From JAUVDZ01 sp964346325 (lineage in GTDB: Bacteria; Patescibacteriota; Gracilibacteria; UBA1369; PNNO01): a stretch of DNA of 30,064 nucleotides. Positions 8,417 through 16,479 of the stretch are shown one piece after another. Below the pieces are notes generated by a model. It searched no databases. It had not been told where the DNA came from and saw nothing but the letters and a program-made list of their open reading frames with translations. The position numbers were made by a program, and so were the translations under genes. Numbering within the stretch: the first letter of the stretch is position 1; each line of letters starts with the position of its first letter. The stretch spans positions 1-30,064 of the forward strand of contig CAYFUK010000007.1 in the NCBI GenBank assembly GCA_964346325.1, given 5' to 3'.

Positions 8417-9397
8417 ATGAAAAGAGTACTTTCCGGAGTACAGCCAAGCGGAAATCCACACCTGGGAAACTATTTCGGTGCAATGAAGAATCATATAGAA
8501 ATGCAAAAAAAATATGATACTTATATTTTTATTGCAGACTATCATGCATTAACAACAGTACGTGACCCCGTTAAAATGAAGCAAATGACTCTTCATCTGG
8601 TTTTGGATTATCTGGCACTGGGGCTTGACCCCGAAAAAACAGTGTTTTTTAAACAAAGTGATGTTTATGAACACGCGCAGTTAAAATGGATTTTGGATTG
8701 CATAACTCCGCACGGACTTCTGGAACGTGCACATGCATGGAAGGACGCACTGGCAAAAGGAAAAAAAGAACCTACTGCAGGTCTGTTTAATTATCCGGTA
8801 TTAATGGCGGCCGATATACTTTTATATAAACCCGACCTTGTTCCCGTAGGAAAAGATCAAAAACAGCATGTGGAAATAGCAAGAGATATTGCAATCAAAT
8901 TCAATAATACTTTTACCGATGTTTTTAAACTGCCTGAACCGTACATCCCCGATGATTCAGCTGTTATAAAAGGAACAGACGGCCAAAAAATGAGTAAAAC
9001 ATACGGAAATGTCATTGAAATATTTGCAGATGAAAAAACTCTAAAAAAACAGGTGATGAGTATTGAAACAAATTCAACTCCTCTGGAAAAACCAAAAGAT
9101 CCAAAAACCTGCAATGTTTTTTATTTATATTCACTTTTTGCAAATGAAAAAGAGAAATCCGATCTTAAAGCCAAGTATAAAGCCGGTGGTTTTGGATACG
9201 GTGATGCGAAAAAATTATTATTAGCGAAAATTCTTTATTATTTTGCGGAAAATCGCAAAAAAAGAATTGAACTATCGTCAAATTTGAATTACATTAATAA
9301 AGTATTGCAAAAAGGAGCTGAAAAAGCCGGAAAAGAAGCTGAAAAAACAATGGATAAGGTGAAAAGCGCTGTCGGATACGTAAAAAAATTCAATTAA
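8417..9397 (+). CDS. trpS: Tryptophanyl-tRNA synthetase
   Basis: Class I aminoacyl-tRNA synthetase that charges tRNA-Trp. At 326 residues it is of usual bacterial length. The N-terminal SGVQPSGNPHLGNYFGAM includes the HIGH-type motif (PHLG, 14-17), and KMSKT at 191-195 is the KMSKS loop. The Rossmann core between them contains the usual MAADILLY and VPVGKDQKQHVE stretches that bind tryptophan and adenylate. The C-terminal tail is Lys-rich. It has its own candidate promoter overlapping the end of priA and is followed after 7 bases by pyrG, so trpS and pyrG are probably cotranscribed. Confidence 0.97.
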   Translation: MKRVLSGVQPSGNPHLGNYFGAMKNHIEMQKKYDTYIFIADYHALTTVRDPVKMKQMTLHLVLDYLALGLDPEKTVFFKQSDVYEHAQLKWILDCITPHGLLERAHAWKDALAKGKKEPTAGLFNYPVLMAADILLYKPDLVPVGKDQKQHVEIARDIAIKFNNTFTDVFKLPEPYIPDDSAVIKGTDGQKMSKTYGNVIEIFADEKTLKKQVMSIETNSTPLEKPKDPKTCNVFYLYSLFANEKEKSDLKAKYKAGGFGYGDAKKLLLAKILYYFAENRKKRIELSSNLNYINKVLQKGAEKAGKEAEKTMDKVKSAVGYVKKFN

Positions 9398-9404
9398 CAT
9401 ATTT

Positions 9405-11027
9405 ATGGCTACCAAATACATATTTGTTACAGGAGGTGTATGCAGCTCTCTCGGAAAAGGTATAACTACCGCATCTATAGGCACCCTTCTGAAAACAAGC
9501 GGATTTAAAGTATTTACTCAAAAACTTGACCCTTATATAAATGTTGATCCCGGTACTATGAGCCCTTTTCAGCACGGTGAAGTTTTTGTTACTGATGACG
9601 GTGCCGAGACTGATCTTGATTTAGGACACTATGAACGATTTATTGATACAAATTTATCAGAATTATCTTCGGTTTCTACAGGTAAAATTTATTCAAAAGT
9701 AATAGCCGAAGAAAGAAAAGGCACTTATCTGGGAGGAACCATACAAATTATTCCTCATGTAACCGATGAAATAAAAAGAAGAATCAAACAAGCCGCTCGT
9801 AAAAGCCGCGCCGATGTAATTATATGCGAAGTAGGCGGCACAGTCGGAGATATTGAAGGTCAGCCGTTTATCGAAGCTTTGAGGCAGATGCGGCACGATG
9901 TTGGTGAAGAGAACTCATTATATGTTCATCTTACTCTCCTGCCCTATTTAAAAGGTTCAAAAGAATTGAAAACAAAACCTACTCAGGCTTCGGTCAGAGA
10001 GCTCCGCGGTATGGGTATTATACCCGATTTTATAGTTGCCAGAGCAGATCAGCACATTGGTAAAGATATTTTAAAAAAGATTTCAAAATTCTGTGATGTA
10101 CCGGTTGATCATGTTATCCCGGGTGAAACGGTTGATTCAATTTATGAAGTTCCTTTAGAGTATCAAGAACACAACCTCGCGCAGCTTATAGGGAATAAAA
10201 TGAAAATGGGTAAAGTTACGCCGAAACTAAAAGAATGGCAAGGTGTTGTTAATAAAATCCTTAAAGAAAAGAAGCCTTTAAAAATTGCACTTGTCGGTAA
10301 ATATACTCATCTGGAAGATGCATATATAAGTGTAATAGAGTCGTTAAAAATTGCCTGTTATCATCAAAACCGCGAACTCGAATTAGACTGGATTGACTCT
10401 GAAAAACTTGAAGCGGATGATCAGAAAACCTGGAAAAAGCTGAAAGAAGTTGCCGGTGTTGTTGTGCCGGGCGGATTTGGAATAAGAGGAACGGAAGGTA
10501 AAATTGCGGCCGCTAAATACTGCCGCGAAAACAATGTTCCATATCTGGGCTTATGTCTGGGTATGCAGATTATGTCTATTGAATTTGCAAGATACGCATT
10601 AAATGATCCAAAAATAACATCGGAAGAATTCGATGAACAGGGAAAAATTAACAGAAATAAATATTTAATCCATTTCCTGCCGGGTCAGTCGGTAAACCGA
10701 TCAAAAGGCGGCACATTAAGGCTTGGCGCGTACCCTTGTAAATTAACTCCAAGAACAAAAACCAAAAAATTATACGAAAAGAATATTATAAATGAACGAC
10801 ACAGACACCGATATGAATTTAATAATAAATTCAGAAGCAAACTTGAAAGCAAAGGTTTGCTTGTATCCGGCATTTATGAAAAAGAAAACCTTGTTGAAAT
10901 AGTTGAAAATAATGATCACCCTTTTATGATAGGTTCTCAGTTTCATCCGGAATTCAAATCAAGACCAAATAAACCTCATCCTTTGTTTTATGGATTTATT
11001 GATGCAACTATTAAATCAAATAAATAA
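9405..11027 (+). CDS. pyrG: CTP synthase
   Basis: Makes CTP from UTP using ATP and glutamine, in the cytoplasm. At 540 residues it is full length. The N-terminal synthetase domain opens with the P-loop-like GGVCSSLGKGI (residues 10-20), and the ICEVGGTVGDIE stretch is present. The C-terminal class I glutamine amidotransferase domain has nucleophile Cys384 (GLCLGMQ) and the His514-Glu516 pair (FHPEF). The Cys within GGVCSS, where Val is usual, is a minor variation. The gene follows trpS by 7 bases and precedes the next gene by 6, consistent with one transcript. Confidence 0.98.
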   Translation: MATKYIFVTGGVCSSLGKGITTASIGTLLKTSGFKVFTQKLDPYINVDPGTMSPFQHGEVFVTDDGAETDLDLGHYERFIDTNLSELSSVSTGKIYSKVIAEERKGTYLGGTIQIIPHVTDEIKRRIKQAARKSRADVIICEVGGTVGDIEGQPFIEALRQMRHDVGEENSLYVHLTLLPYLKGSKELKTKPTQASVRELRGMGIIPDFIVARADQHIGKDILKKISKFCDVPVDHVIPGETVDSIYEVPLEYQEHNLAQLIGNKMKMGKVTPKLKEWQGVVNKILKEKKPLKIALVGKYTHLEDAYISVIESLKIACYHQNRELELDWIDSEKLEADDQKTWKKLKEVAGVVVPGGFGIRGTEGKIAAAKYCRENNVPYLGLCLGMQIMSIEFARYALNDPKITSEEFDEQGKINRNKYLIHFLPGQSVNRSKGGTLRLGAYPCKLTPRTKTKKLYEKNIINERHRHRYEFNNKFRSKLESKGLLVSGIYEKENLVEIVENNDHPFMIGSQFHPEFKSRPNKPHPLFYGFIDATIKSNK

Positions 11028-11033
11028 AGTTTT

Positions 11034-12434
11034 ATGCCGAGATTTAAATATATTATTGTTAATAAAGAGAACAAGCAGTTATCCGGCGTAATTGATACAC
11101 CTTCGGAAGATGAAGCAAGAAAGGAATTACAGGAACTTGGTTTTTCGATCGTTTCGATACGGGAACAAAAAGAATCGGAAAAAGAGGAAGCCGGTACGGT
11201 ATTCGAATTTAAAGGTATTGATAAAGAAAACAGAAAAATTAAAGGAACAATTAAGTCAGAAAGCCGGTACAAGGCTTTTAAAAGACTTATAAGCGAATAT
11301 GAACTTGATGTGAGATATCTTGCCCAGGCAAATTTAAAACCTAAGGAGAAAACAAGACAAATTGAAGAAGGAACAAAAGAGTTGATGAAAAAATATCAGG
11401 AAGAGGTAAAAAAAAACACTGATCTTTTTCATAAAAAAAAGCTTAAAAAAGTTGACCGCAATTTTGAAAAAGAAAAAGCACTGGTAATGAGGCAGGTCGA
11501 TTTTGTTTTAAATAAAGTAAAGGACGCAGTCGAATCTTTTGCCCAAGAATTAAATGCAAATGACAAACAAAAAATTAAAGATTATGTTAATAAAATTTTA
11601 CGTTTAAAAAACAGTACAAATCTTGATTATTTAAAAAAAACAACGGAAGATTTATTAAAATTTCTGCAAAAGGCGGAAATTTTTGTTAATAAAAAATCAA
11701 GAATCAAAGATAAACTCAAATTATACGCCGAAAGCATTGATATGATCGATCATATCGAAAAAGGAAAAGACTTTGGCCTATATGAAGATCTTGAAGATCA
11801 AATTATAAGATGGCAATCGGAACACATAAAAGGCAAAAAAAAGAAAGAAATCCCGCTTATGGATAAATTAAAAAGCTTTTATTACGCTTTTCTGTTAAAA
11901 ATCATTCACCAGCCGAAAGAAATAAGAGATATCAATAAAGAACTTGAATTTTTAAATCGTGAATTAAAACAATATTACGGAGTTTACCTTAAAGCAAAAG
12001 ATCAAACTTATAAAAAAGAAGCAATTAAAAGTATTAAAAGATTAAAACAAAGAAAAATCGATCTTAAAAACAAAATAAAAAAACTAAAACATGAAGAAAA
12101 AATGCGCACAAAAGAGGAAGGCGAACTTAATTTTGCGGAAAAAATTATTGAAGCTGTTAATGGCATTACCGGCTGGCTGCTGTTTTTTTATCTTGTATTC
12201 TATATTGTTTCGGGAATTATAATTAATAAGGATATATTTTTTGAATTCTATGAAATTCCGAGCTTATTCTTTTTGTTTCAATCAGGCATAATTAAATATA
12301 TATTGCCTATAGTTTTTTTATTACACGTGATTACAAGTATAAAACTGTTTTTCTTTAAAAAGAATTTTATAGCTGATATTGTACTTTTCCCGACATTTGC
12401 TATCCTGACTCTGTTAGTTGTTTTTAATTTCTGA
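11034..12434 (+). CDS. Membrane protein with two GspF-N-like modules and a long coiled coil
   Basis: Not a known gene. The 466-residue protein starts with two copies of a small module resembling the N-terminal part of type II secretion/pilus GspF-family proteins. Copy 1 is at about 4-43 (KENKQLSGVIDTPSEDEA) and copy 2 at about 56-96 (KENRKIKGTIKSES). Both follow the pattern 'Lys-x-Gly-x-Ile plus acidic/serine turn, Ala, helix, Leu'. A Lys/Glu-rich, mostly coiled-coil region follows at about 105-365. The C-terminus holds three membrane segments at about 378-396, 418-440 and 447-466. The rest of GspF is absent. It ends with TGA one base before the lgt-like start codon. A structural or tethering role is plausible but unproven. 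Confidence 0.75.
   Translation: MPRFKYIIVNKENKQLSGVIDTPSEDEARKELQELGFSIVSIREQKESEKEEAGTVFEFKGIDKENRKIKGTIKSESRYKAFKRLISEYELDVRYLAQANLKPKEKTRQIEEGTKELMKKYQEEVKKNTDLFHKKKLKKVDRNFEKEKALVMRQVDFVLNKVKDAVESFAQELNANDKQKIKDYVNKILRLKNSTNLDYLKKTTEDLLKFLQKAEIFVNKKSRIKDKLKLYAESIDMIDHIEKGKDFGLYEDLEDQIIRWQSEHIKGKKKKEIPLMDKLKSFYYAFLLKIIHQPKEIRDINKELEFLNRELKQYYGVYLKAKDQTYKKEAIKSIKRLKQRKIDLKNKIKKLKHEEKMRTKEEGELNFAEKIIEAVNGITGWLLFFYLVFYIVSGIIINKDIFFEFYEIPSLFFLFQSGIIKYILPIVFLLHVITSIKLFFFKKNFIADIVLFPTFAILTLLVVFNF
11739..11756. repeat. 18-bp perfect palindrome inside a coding region
   Basis: GATATGATCGATCATATC reads the same on both strands. It lies within the coiled-coil part of the GspF-N-like gene and encodes an Asp-Met-Ile-Asp-His-Ile stretch. 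It could be chance in AT-rich DNA; no second copy was noticed in the window. Confidence 0.5.
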
Positions 12435-12435
12435 T

Positions 12436-13254
12436 ATGTTTCCTGTTTTATTTGAATTAGGACCGATAATTGTTTTCTCGCTCTGGCTGTTTGTAGGTCT
12501 GGGTTTTATTGCCGGTGTTATAATTTTTACGAAACTGGCAAGGATAAAAAGATTAAATCTTAATTTTGTATATAAATACAGTTTATCAATATTTATTTTT
12601 GGAATTATCGGTGCAAGATTATTGTATGTTTTAATCAATTATCAATTTTATTTTTATGAAGTTAATATTAATTCATTTTTAAGAATTTTTTACATTTGGG
12701 AAGACAAAGGATTATCATTACTGGGAGCTTTAATAGGTATTACTCTTTCATTAATATATTTTTCATATAAAGAAAAAGAACAAACTTTAAAATGGCTTGA
12801 TATATTGACCATTTCTGTGATTTCAGGGTTCACGATCGGGCATCTGGGGGCGTTTTTGGACGGTATTAATTACGGGCGTGAAACGAACCTTCCCTGGGGA
12901 ATAATTTTTGATAATCCGTCAGTAAAATATGCGGTTCCAATTCATCCAACACAGTTATATGCTTTTTTATACAGCGTTATAATTGCCGCTGTATTGTTTT
13001 TTCTTTATCAAAAAAATAAATTTAAACCCGGTATAATTTTAATGATCGGTTTAATAAGCTATTCAGCAATGATGTTTTTGGAAGGATTTATCCGCGGAGA
13101 TGATGTTATAACTTTTTTATCACTGAGAGTTGAACAATGGTTTGCTCTGTTGATTATTATTTTAACTGGAGGAATATTTATTTATCTATATAATAAAAAA
13201 CGTAAAACTAATACTAACAATAATAAAAATGGAAATTCTGAGCCATCTGTTTAG
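12436..13254 (+). CDS. Divergent Lgt-family (prolipoprotein diacylglyceryl transferase-like) membrane protein
   Basis: 272 residues, multi-pass, matching the Lgt fold: ELGPIIVFSLW at the start, GIIGARLLYVL (56-66), a signature-position segment GHLGAFLDGINYGR (135-148), HPTQLYAF (170-177) and a C-terminal GFIRGDD near 217-223. Lgt transfers diacylglycerol from phosphatidylglycerol to the lipobox Cys. The usual signature is GRxGNFxNxExxG; here the Arg is His136, the first Asn is Ala139 and the Glu is replaced. The usual HGG motif is also absent, with LLGA around 95-98 instead. It is therefore either a divergent active enzyme or an inactive relative. ATG 12436 directly follows the upstream TGA; an in-frame TTG at 12418 would overlap the previous gene and is less likely. 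Confidence 0.8.
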   Translation: MFPVLFELGPIIVFSLWLFVGLGFIAGVIIFTKLARIKRLNLNFVYKYSLSIFIFGIIGARLLYVLINYQFYFYEVNINSFLRIFYIWEDKGLSLLGALIGITLSLIYFSYKEKEQTLKWLDILTISVISGFTIGHLGAFLDGINYGRETNLPWGIIFDNPSVKYAVPIHPTQLYAFLYSVIIAAVLFFLYQKNKFKPGIILMIGLISYSAMMFLEGFIRGDDVITFLSLRVEQWFALLIIILTGGIFIYLYNKKRKTNTNNNKNGNSEPSV

Positions 13255-13633
13255 TCCCATACCCCCTATAACATTCAATTATTACAATCACATTCTAATC
13301 TATTCAATAGCACTTATTGTGCTGGGTGTGATTTTCTGGTTTGTTTTATCAAGAAAAAAACACGATAAAGCATTTATTAAAACTTATCGTTCCGCCCCCG
13401 GCCAATTTATATGGATTGGTATTATTTTGATTATACTCGCCGCTTCAAGAGTAAACGGAATCGCTTATTTAAGTATGCGTTTTTTACTGATATTGTTCCT
13501 GGGTATATCTGTTTATATTATAGTAAAAAGCATTTATAAATATTTTAAAAAGTATCCTGAAATGAAAAAAGTGGTAAAACCTAAAAAGAACAAAAGCGAA
13601 GAAACGGAAAAATACACAACCAGAAAAAAATAA
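13229..13633 (+). CDS. Small three-helix membrane protein, unknown
   Basis: 134 residues. Hydrophobic segments lie at about 21-42, 59-76 and 80-101, followed by a Lys-rich cytoplasmic-type tail of about 30 residues. No family motif is recognised. The start overlaps the end of the lgt-like gene by 26 bases, indicating translational coupling and a possible shared membrane role. Its TAA stop (13631-13633) abuts the stop of the convergent PEGA gene with no base between. It is the last gene of the plus-strand train. Confidence 0.7.
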   Translation: MEILSHLFSPIPPITFNYYNHILIYSIALIVLGVIFWFVLSRKKHDKAFIKTYRSAPGQFIWIGIILIILAASRVNGIAYLSMRFLLILFLGISVYIIVKSIYKYFKKYPEMKKVVKPKKNKSEETEKYTTRKK

Positions 13634-14824
13634 TTAAAAAATTTCACTTAAATCATATACAACCAGAGTATCATCATTTATATAAACATACTCCGGTTTT
13701 GATTTATTTAAGTAAATATTTTCATCAAAAAACTTCATACAATTATTAAATGCCAGATCACAAATCAATAATTCATTACTTTTATTAACAAAAATATATT
13801 TTGAATTTCCGTGCCATTTCAATGATTCAATATCATCAAAAAATCTTGCCAATAACTCATTTTCCCGGGTATAAATATTGTAAATTTTTATATCACCTTT
13901 GTCGGTTTTATAAAGTAAAGATTCATCATTGTTTGAAATTTCGGGCTTTAAATCAACTGAATCATCAATTAATCGTGTATCATTATTATTCACCTCATAT
14001 AGATTATTATCACACATTAAAAAAACATGATCATAAGAAGATATCACCTCAAAATCATCTGAACAAATGCCGTTTTCATTAATAATTGTTATCTCACCGA
14101 ACGAAGAATCATCTTCAATGTTAGCTTTATAAATCAAATCTGAATTCATATAATATCCCGTAAGATCGGGATTGTAAGCAACTGTAAATTGTTTGAATTC
14201 ATCAGGAATTTGTATAGTCCGAGTATTATTATTTCTTAAATCAACAATGATTAATTCATTTTTGTCTTTGATTGCAAGCCTTTCATTATCTATAAAATAG
14301 ATATTTTTATTTTCTGCAATCATATTTATTTTTCCTGTTTTATTTAATCTGTTATTATCAAGTTTATAAAATAAAAGTTCATTTGCTTCATGAGAAACAA
14401 AAACAATATAATTATCATTAATAAGATAAATGTTATATTCAAAATCAATTGGTATTGTCGTTAAATAAGATTCATAGTCAAAAGGAAGCAATAAAATATC
14501 GTCCACTTTTGCAACGTAATCTTCAAAAACCTCTATATTTCTTGTCCATTTTGTATAATCTTCTTTATATACATCCAGTTTATGAATTCCGGGTTTGATA
14601 TTTTTAATCCGATACGGAGCTTTTTGAGCGATTAATTCGTCATCCAAATATATTTCCACATTTTTTAATTTTGATGTTATATCAATAATACTGGTTTTAA
14701 TAATACTTTGTTGTAACAAATCAATTTGATATCCATATGCAGCTAAAAGTGTAAATGCTGTTGCGAAAATAAAAAGCATTACACCAAAAATATGCAAAAT
14801 GATTTTAATAAACTTTTTTCTCAT
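13634..14824 (-). CDS. Membrane-anchored PEGA-domain protein with a propeller-like C-terminus
   Basis: 396 residues with one N-terminal membrane segment (about 8-30), so the bulk is probably outside the cytoplasm. A PEGA domain occupies about 52-112, shown by YRIKNIKPGIHKLDVYKEDY followed by Trp93; PEGA is a small beta domain common on surface proteins. The remaining 280 residues are beta-rich with repeated short units of the kind 'NDNYIVFVS', 'NNDESLLYKT' and 'NDDTLVVYDL', like a beta-propeller or WD40/TolB-type solenoid. Function is unknown; binding of carbohydrate or protein at the surface is a guess. It follows greA by 4 bases and is the last gene of the minus-strand train. Confidence 0.75.
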   Translation of the reverse strand: MRKKFIKIILHIFGVMLFIFATAFTLLAAYGYQIDLLQQSIIKTSIIDITSKLKNVEIYLDDELIAQKAPYRIKNIKPGIHKLDVYKEDYTKWTRNIEVFEDYVAKVDDILLLPFDYESYLTTIPIDFEYNIYLINDNYIVFVSHEANELLFYKLDNNRLNKTGKINMIAENKNIYFIDNERLAIKDKNELIIVDLRNNNTRTIQIPDEFKQFTVAYNPDLTGYYMNSDLIYKANIEDDSSFGEITIINENGICSDDFEVISSYDHVFLMCDNNLYEVNNNDTRLIDDSVDLKPEISNNDESLLYKTDKGDIKIYNIYTRENELLARFFDDIESLKWHGNSKYIFVNKSNELLICDLAFNNCMKFFDENIYLNKSKPEYVYINDDTLVVYDLSEIF

Positions 14825-14828
14825 AAAT

Positions 14829-15320
14829 TTATTTAATATTCATTATTTCATATTCCACAATACCTGCGGGAACATCCACTTTAACTTTTTCACCTACTCC
14901 TTTATCAAGCAAAGCACCGCCCACCGGGGATTCGTTTGATATTTTATTTTCATAATCAGCTTCTGTTGAACCTACAATAATAAAGTCCTGTGATTTTGAA
15001 CCTCTTTTTGTTTTATTCTTAACTGTAACAACTGTTCCAAGTTGTACGGTTTTACCTGATTTTTTCTTTTTATCATCAATTATTTTTGCATGTTTAATCT
15101 TATCTTCCAATTCAAGAATTCGGCCTTCCATAAATGCCTGTTCATTTTTTGCTTCTTCATATTCAGAGTTCTCAGAAAGATCACCATAGCTAATAGCTTC
15201 TTTGATTCTGTCGGCTATTTCTTTACGTCTTGTATTTTTTAAATATTCAAGTTCTTCTTTTAATTTTTTGTACCCGTCTTTAGTTACCAAAGTTACTTTG
15301 TCTTCATTATAATCAGCCAT
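14829..15320 (-). CDS. greA: Transcription elongation factor GreA
   Basis: 163 residues, standard GreA length. It stimulates transcript cleavage by backtracked RNA polymerase through the secondary channel. The N-terminal coiled coil contains the tip motif GDLSENSEYEEAK, whose acidic residues (Asp, Glu) coordinate the catalytic Mg ion. The C-terminal FKBP-like domain ends with SPVGGALLDKGVGEKVKVD, as in the family. It lies 30 bases downstream of rpoD on the same strand; the gap is AT-rich and I see no clear terminator in it. It is probably transcribed with rpoD and dnaG. Confidence 0.97.
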   Translation of the reverse strand: MADYNEDKVTLVTKDGYKKLKEELEYLKNTRRKEIADRIKEAISYGDLSENSEYEEAKNEQAFMEGRILELEDKIKHAKIIDDKKKKSGKTVQLGTVVTVKNKTKRGSKSQDFIIVGSTEADYENKISNESPVGGALLDKGVGEKVKVDVPAGIVEYEIMNIK

Positions 15321-15350
15321 AATTAAAAAAGTTAATTATTAATATTTTAT

Positions 15351-16469
15351 TTAAGATGGACGAATTTTTATACTTGTCGGATGTTCTTTTAATTTCTGAA
15401 GCACTTTAGCTTCAATTTGCCTTATTCTTTCACGTGTAACATTAAATTCATGTCCTACTTCTTCGAGTGTATGACCTACTCCGTCTTTTAATCCAAAACG
15501 CATTTCTATGATTTTTCTTTCACGCGGAGATAAATACTGAAGCATTTCGTGAATATTTTCTTTTATTATTTGTCTGTTGGTGACATCAGATGGAGAAAGT
15601 GCATCATCATCTTCTATAAAATCACCAAGTTTACTGTCTTCTTCGGTTCCGACAGGTGCTTCCAAAGAAACAATATCCTGAGAAATCTTCATTATATGAC
15701 GAACTTTTTTAATATCCATATCCATTTCAGCTGCCAATTCCTCAATCAGGGGTTCACGTCCGAGTTCCTGTACAAGTCTGCGCTGAGCATGAGTTAATTT
15801 ATTAATGGTTTCAACCATATGAACGGGGATTCTAATGGTTCTTGCCTGGTCGGCGATTGCGCGTGTTATAGCCTGCCTTATCCACCATGTTGCATAAGTT
15901 GAAAACTTAAATCCCCTGTTGGGATCAAATTTTTCAACCGCTCTGAATAAACCTATATTTCCCTCCTGAATTAAATCAAGAAAAGATAATCCGCGCCCGA
16001 TATATTTTTTTGCGATACTTACAACCAATCTTAAATTCGCTTCGGCAAGTCGTTGTTTTGCGGTCTGATCTCCTCTTCTTATCGCACGGGCCAAATCAAT
16101 TTCTTCTTTTGCGGTTAATAAAGGTACTTTTCCTATTTCGCAGAGATATAATCTTATTGAATCATTGGCAATTTCCTTAAGTTCTATTTCTTTTTTATCT
16201 TTTATCATTTGTTCTTCCTCTTCTTCTTTATTCTTCCAAATCATTTCATTCTTTACATCTATTACATCTATTCCAAGGTCAAGAAACAAACTGTAGATTT
16301 CATCAAGCAAAAGCAAATCATCCTCAACATTGGGAACCGCCTTTAAAAGTTCCTGTTGAGTAACAAAACCCTGTTCCCTACCTTTCTTTACAAGTTTTTT
16401 TACCGCATCGGGGAATTGGGATAATCTCTCGTCTGAAGGTTGAACAATAAATTTTTTAGTTCGAGCCAT
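15351..16469 (-). CDS. rpoD: Primary sigma factor RpoD (sigma70/SigA type)
   Basis: Directs RNA polymerase to housekeeping promoters. From ATG 16469 the protein has 372 residues. Order: a region 1.1-like part (about 22-75), an acidic linker, region 1.2 (102-134), region 2 (145-216) including STYATWWIRQAITRAIADQ, which melts and reads the -10 element, region 3, and region 4 (312-366) with the helix-turn-helix TLEEVGHEFNVTRERIRQIE. The large non-conserved insertion of proteobacterial sigma70 is absent. An in-frame TTG at 16493 would overlap dnaG; ATG 16469 leaves a 10-base gap. The conserved region 2.4 fits the TATAAT-like boxes found in this window. Confidence 0.97.
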   Translation of the reverse strand: MARTKKFIVQPSDERLSQFPDAVKKLVKKGREQGFVTQQELLKAVPNVEDDLLLLDEIYSLFLDLGIDVIDVKNEMIWKNKEEEEEQMIKDKKEIELKEIANDSIRLYLCEIGKVPLLTAKEEIDLARAIRRGDQTAKQRLAEANLRLVVSIAKKYIGRGLSFLDLIQEGNIGLFRAVEKFDPNRGFKFSTYATWWIRQAITRAIADQARTIRIPVHMVETINKLTHAQRRLVQELGREPLIEELAAEMDMDIKKVRHIMKISQDIVSLEAPVGTEEDSKLGDFIEDDDALSPSDVTNRQIIKENIHEMLQYLSPRERKIIEMRFGLKDGVGHTLEEVGHEFNVTRERIRQIEAKVLQKLKEHPTSIKIRPS

Positions 16470-16479
16470 ATTAATATTT

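Noticed and set aside
15321..15350. AT-rich inverted sequence between rpoD and greA as a terminator
   Set aside because: The possible stem is A/T only and short, with no T-run in the right place; not enough to call.
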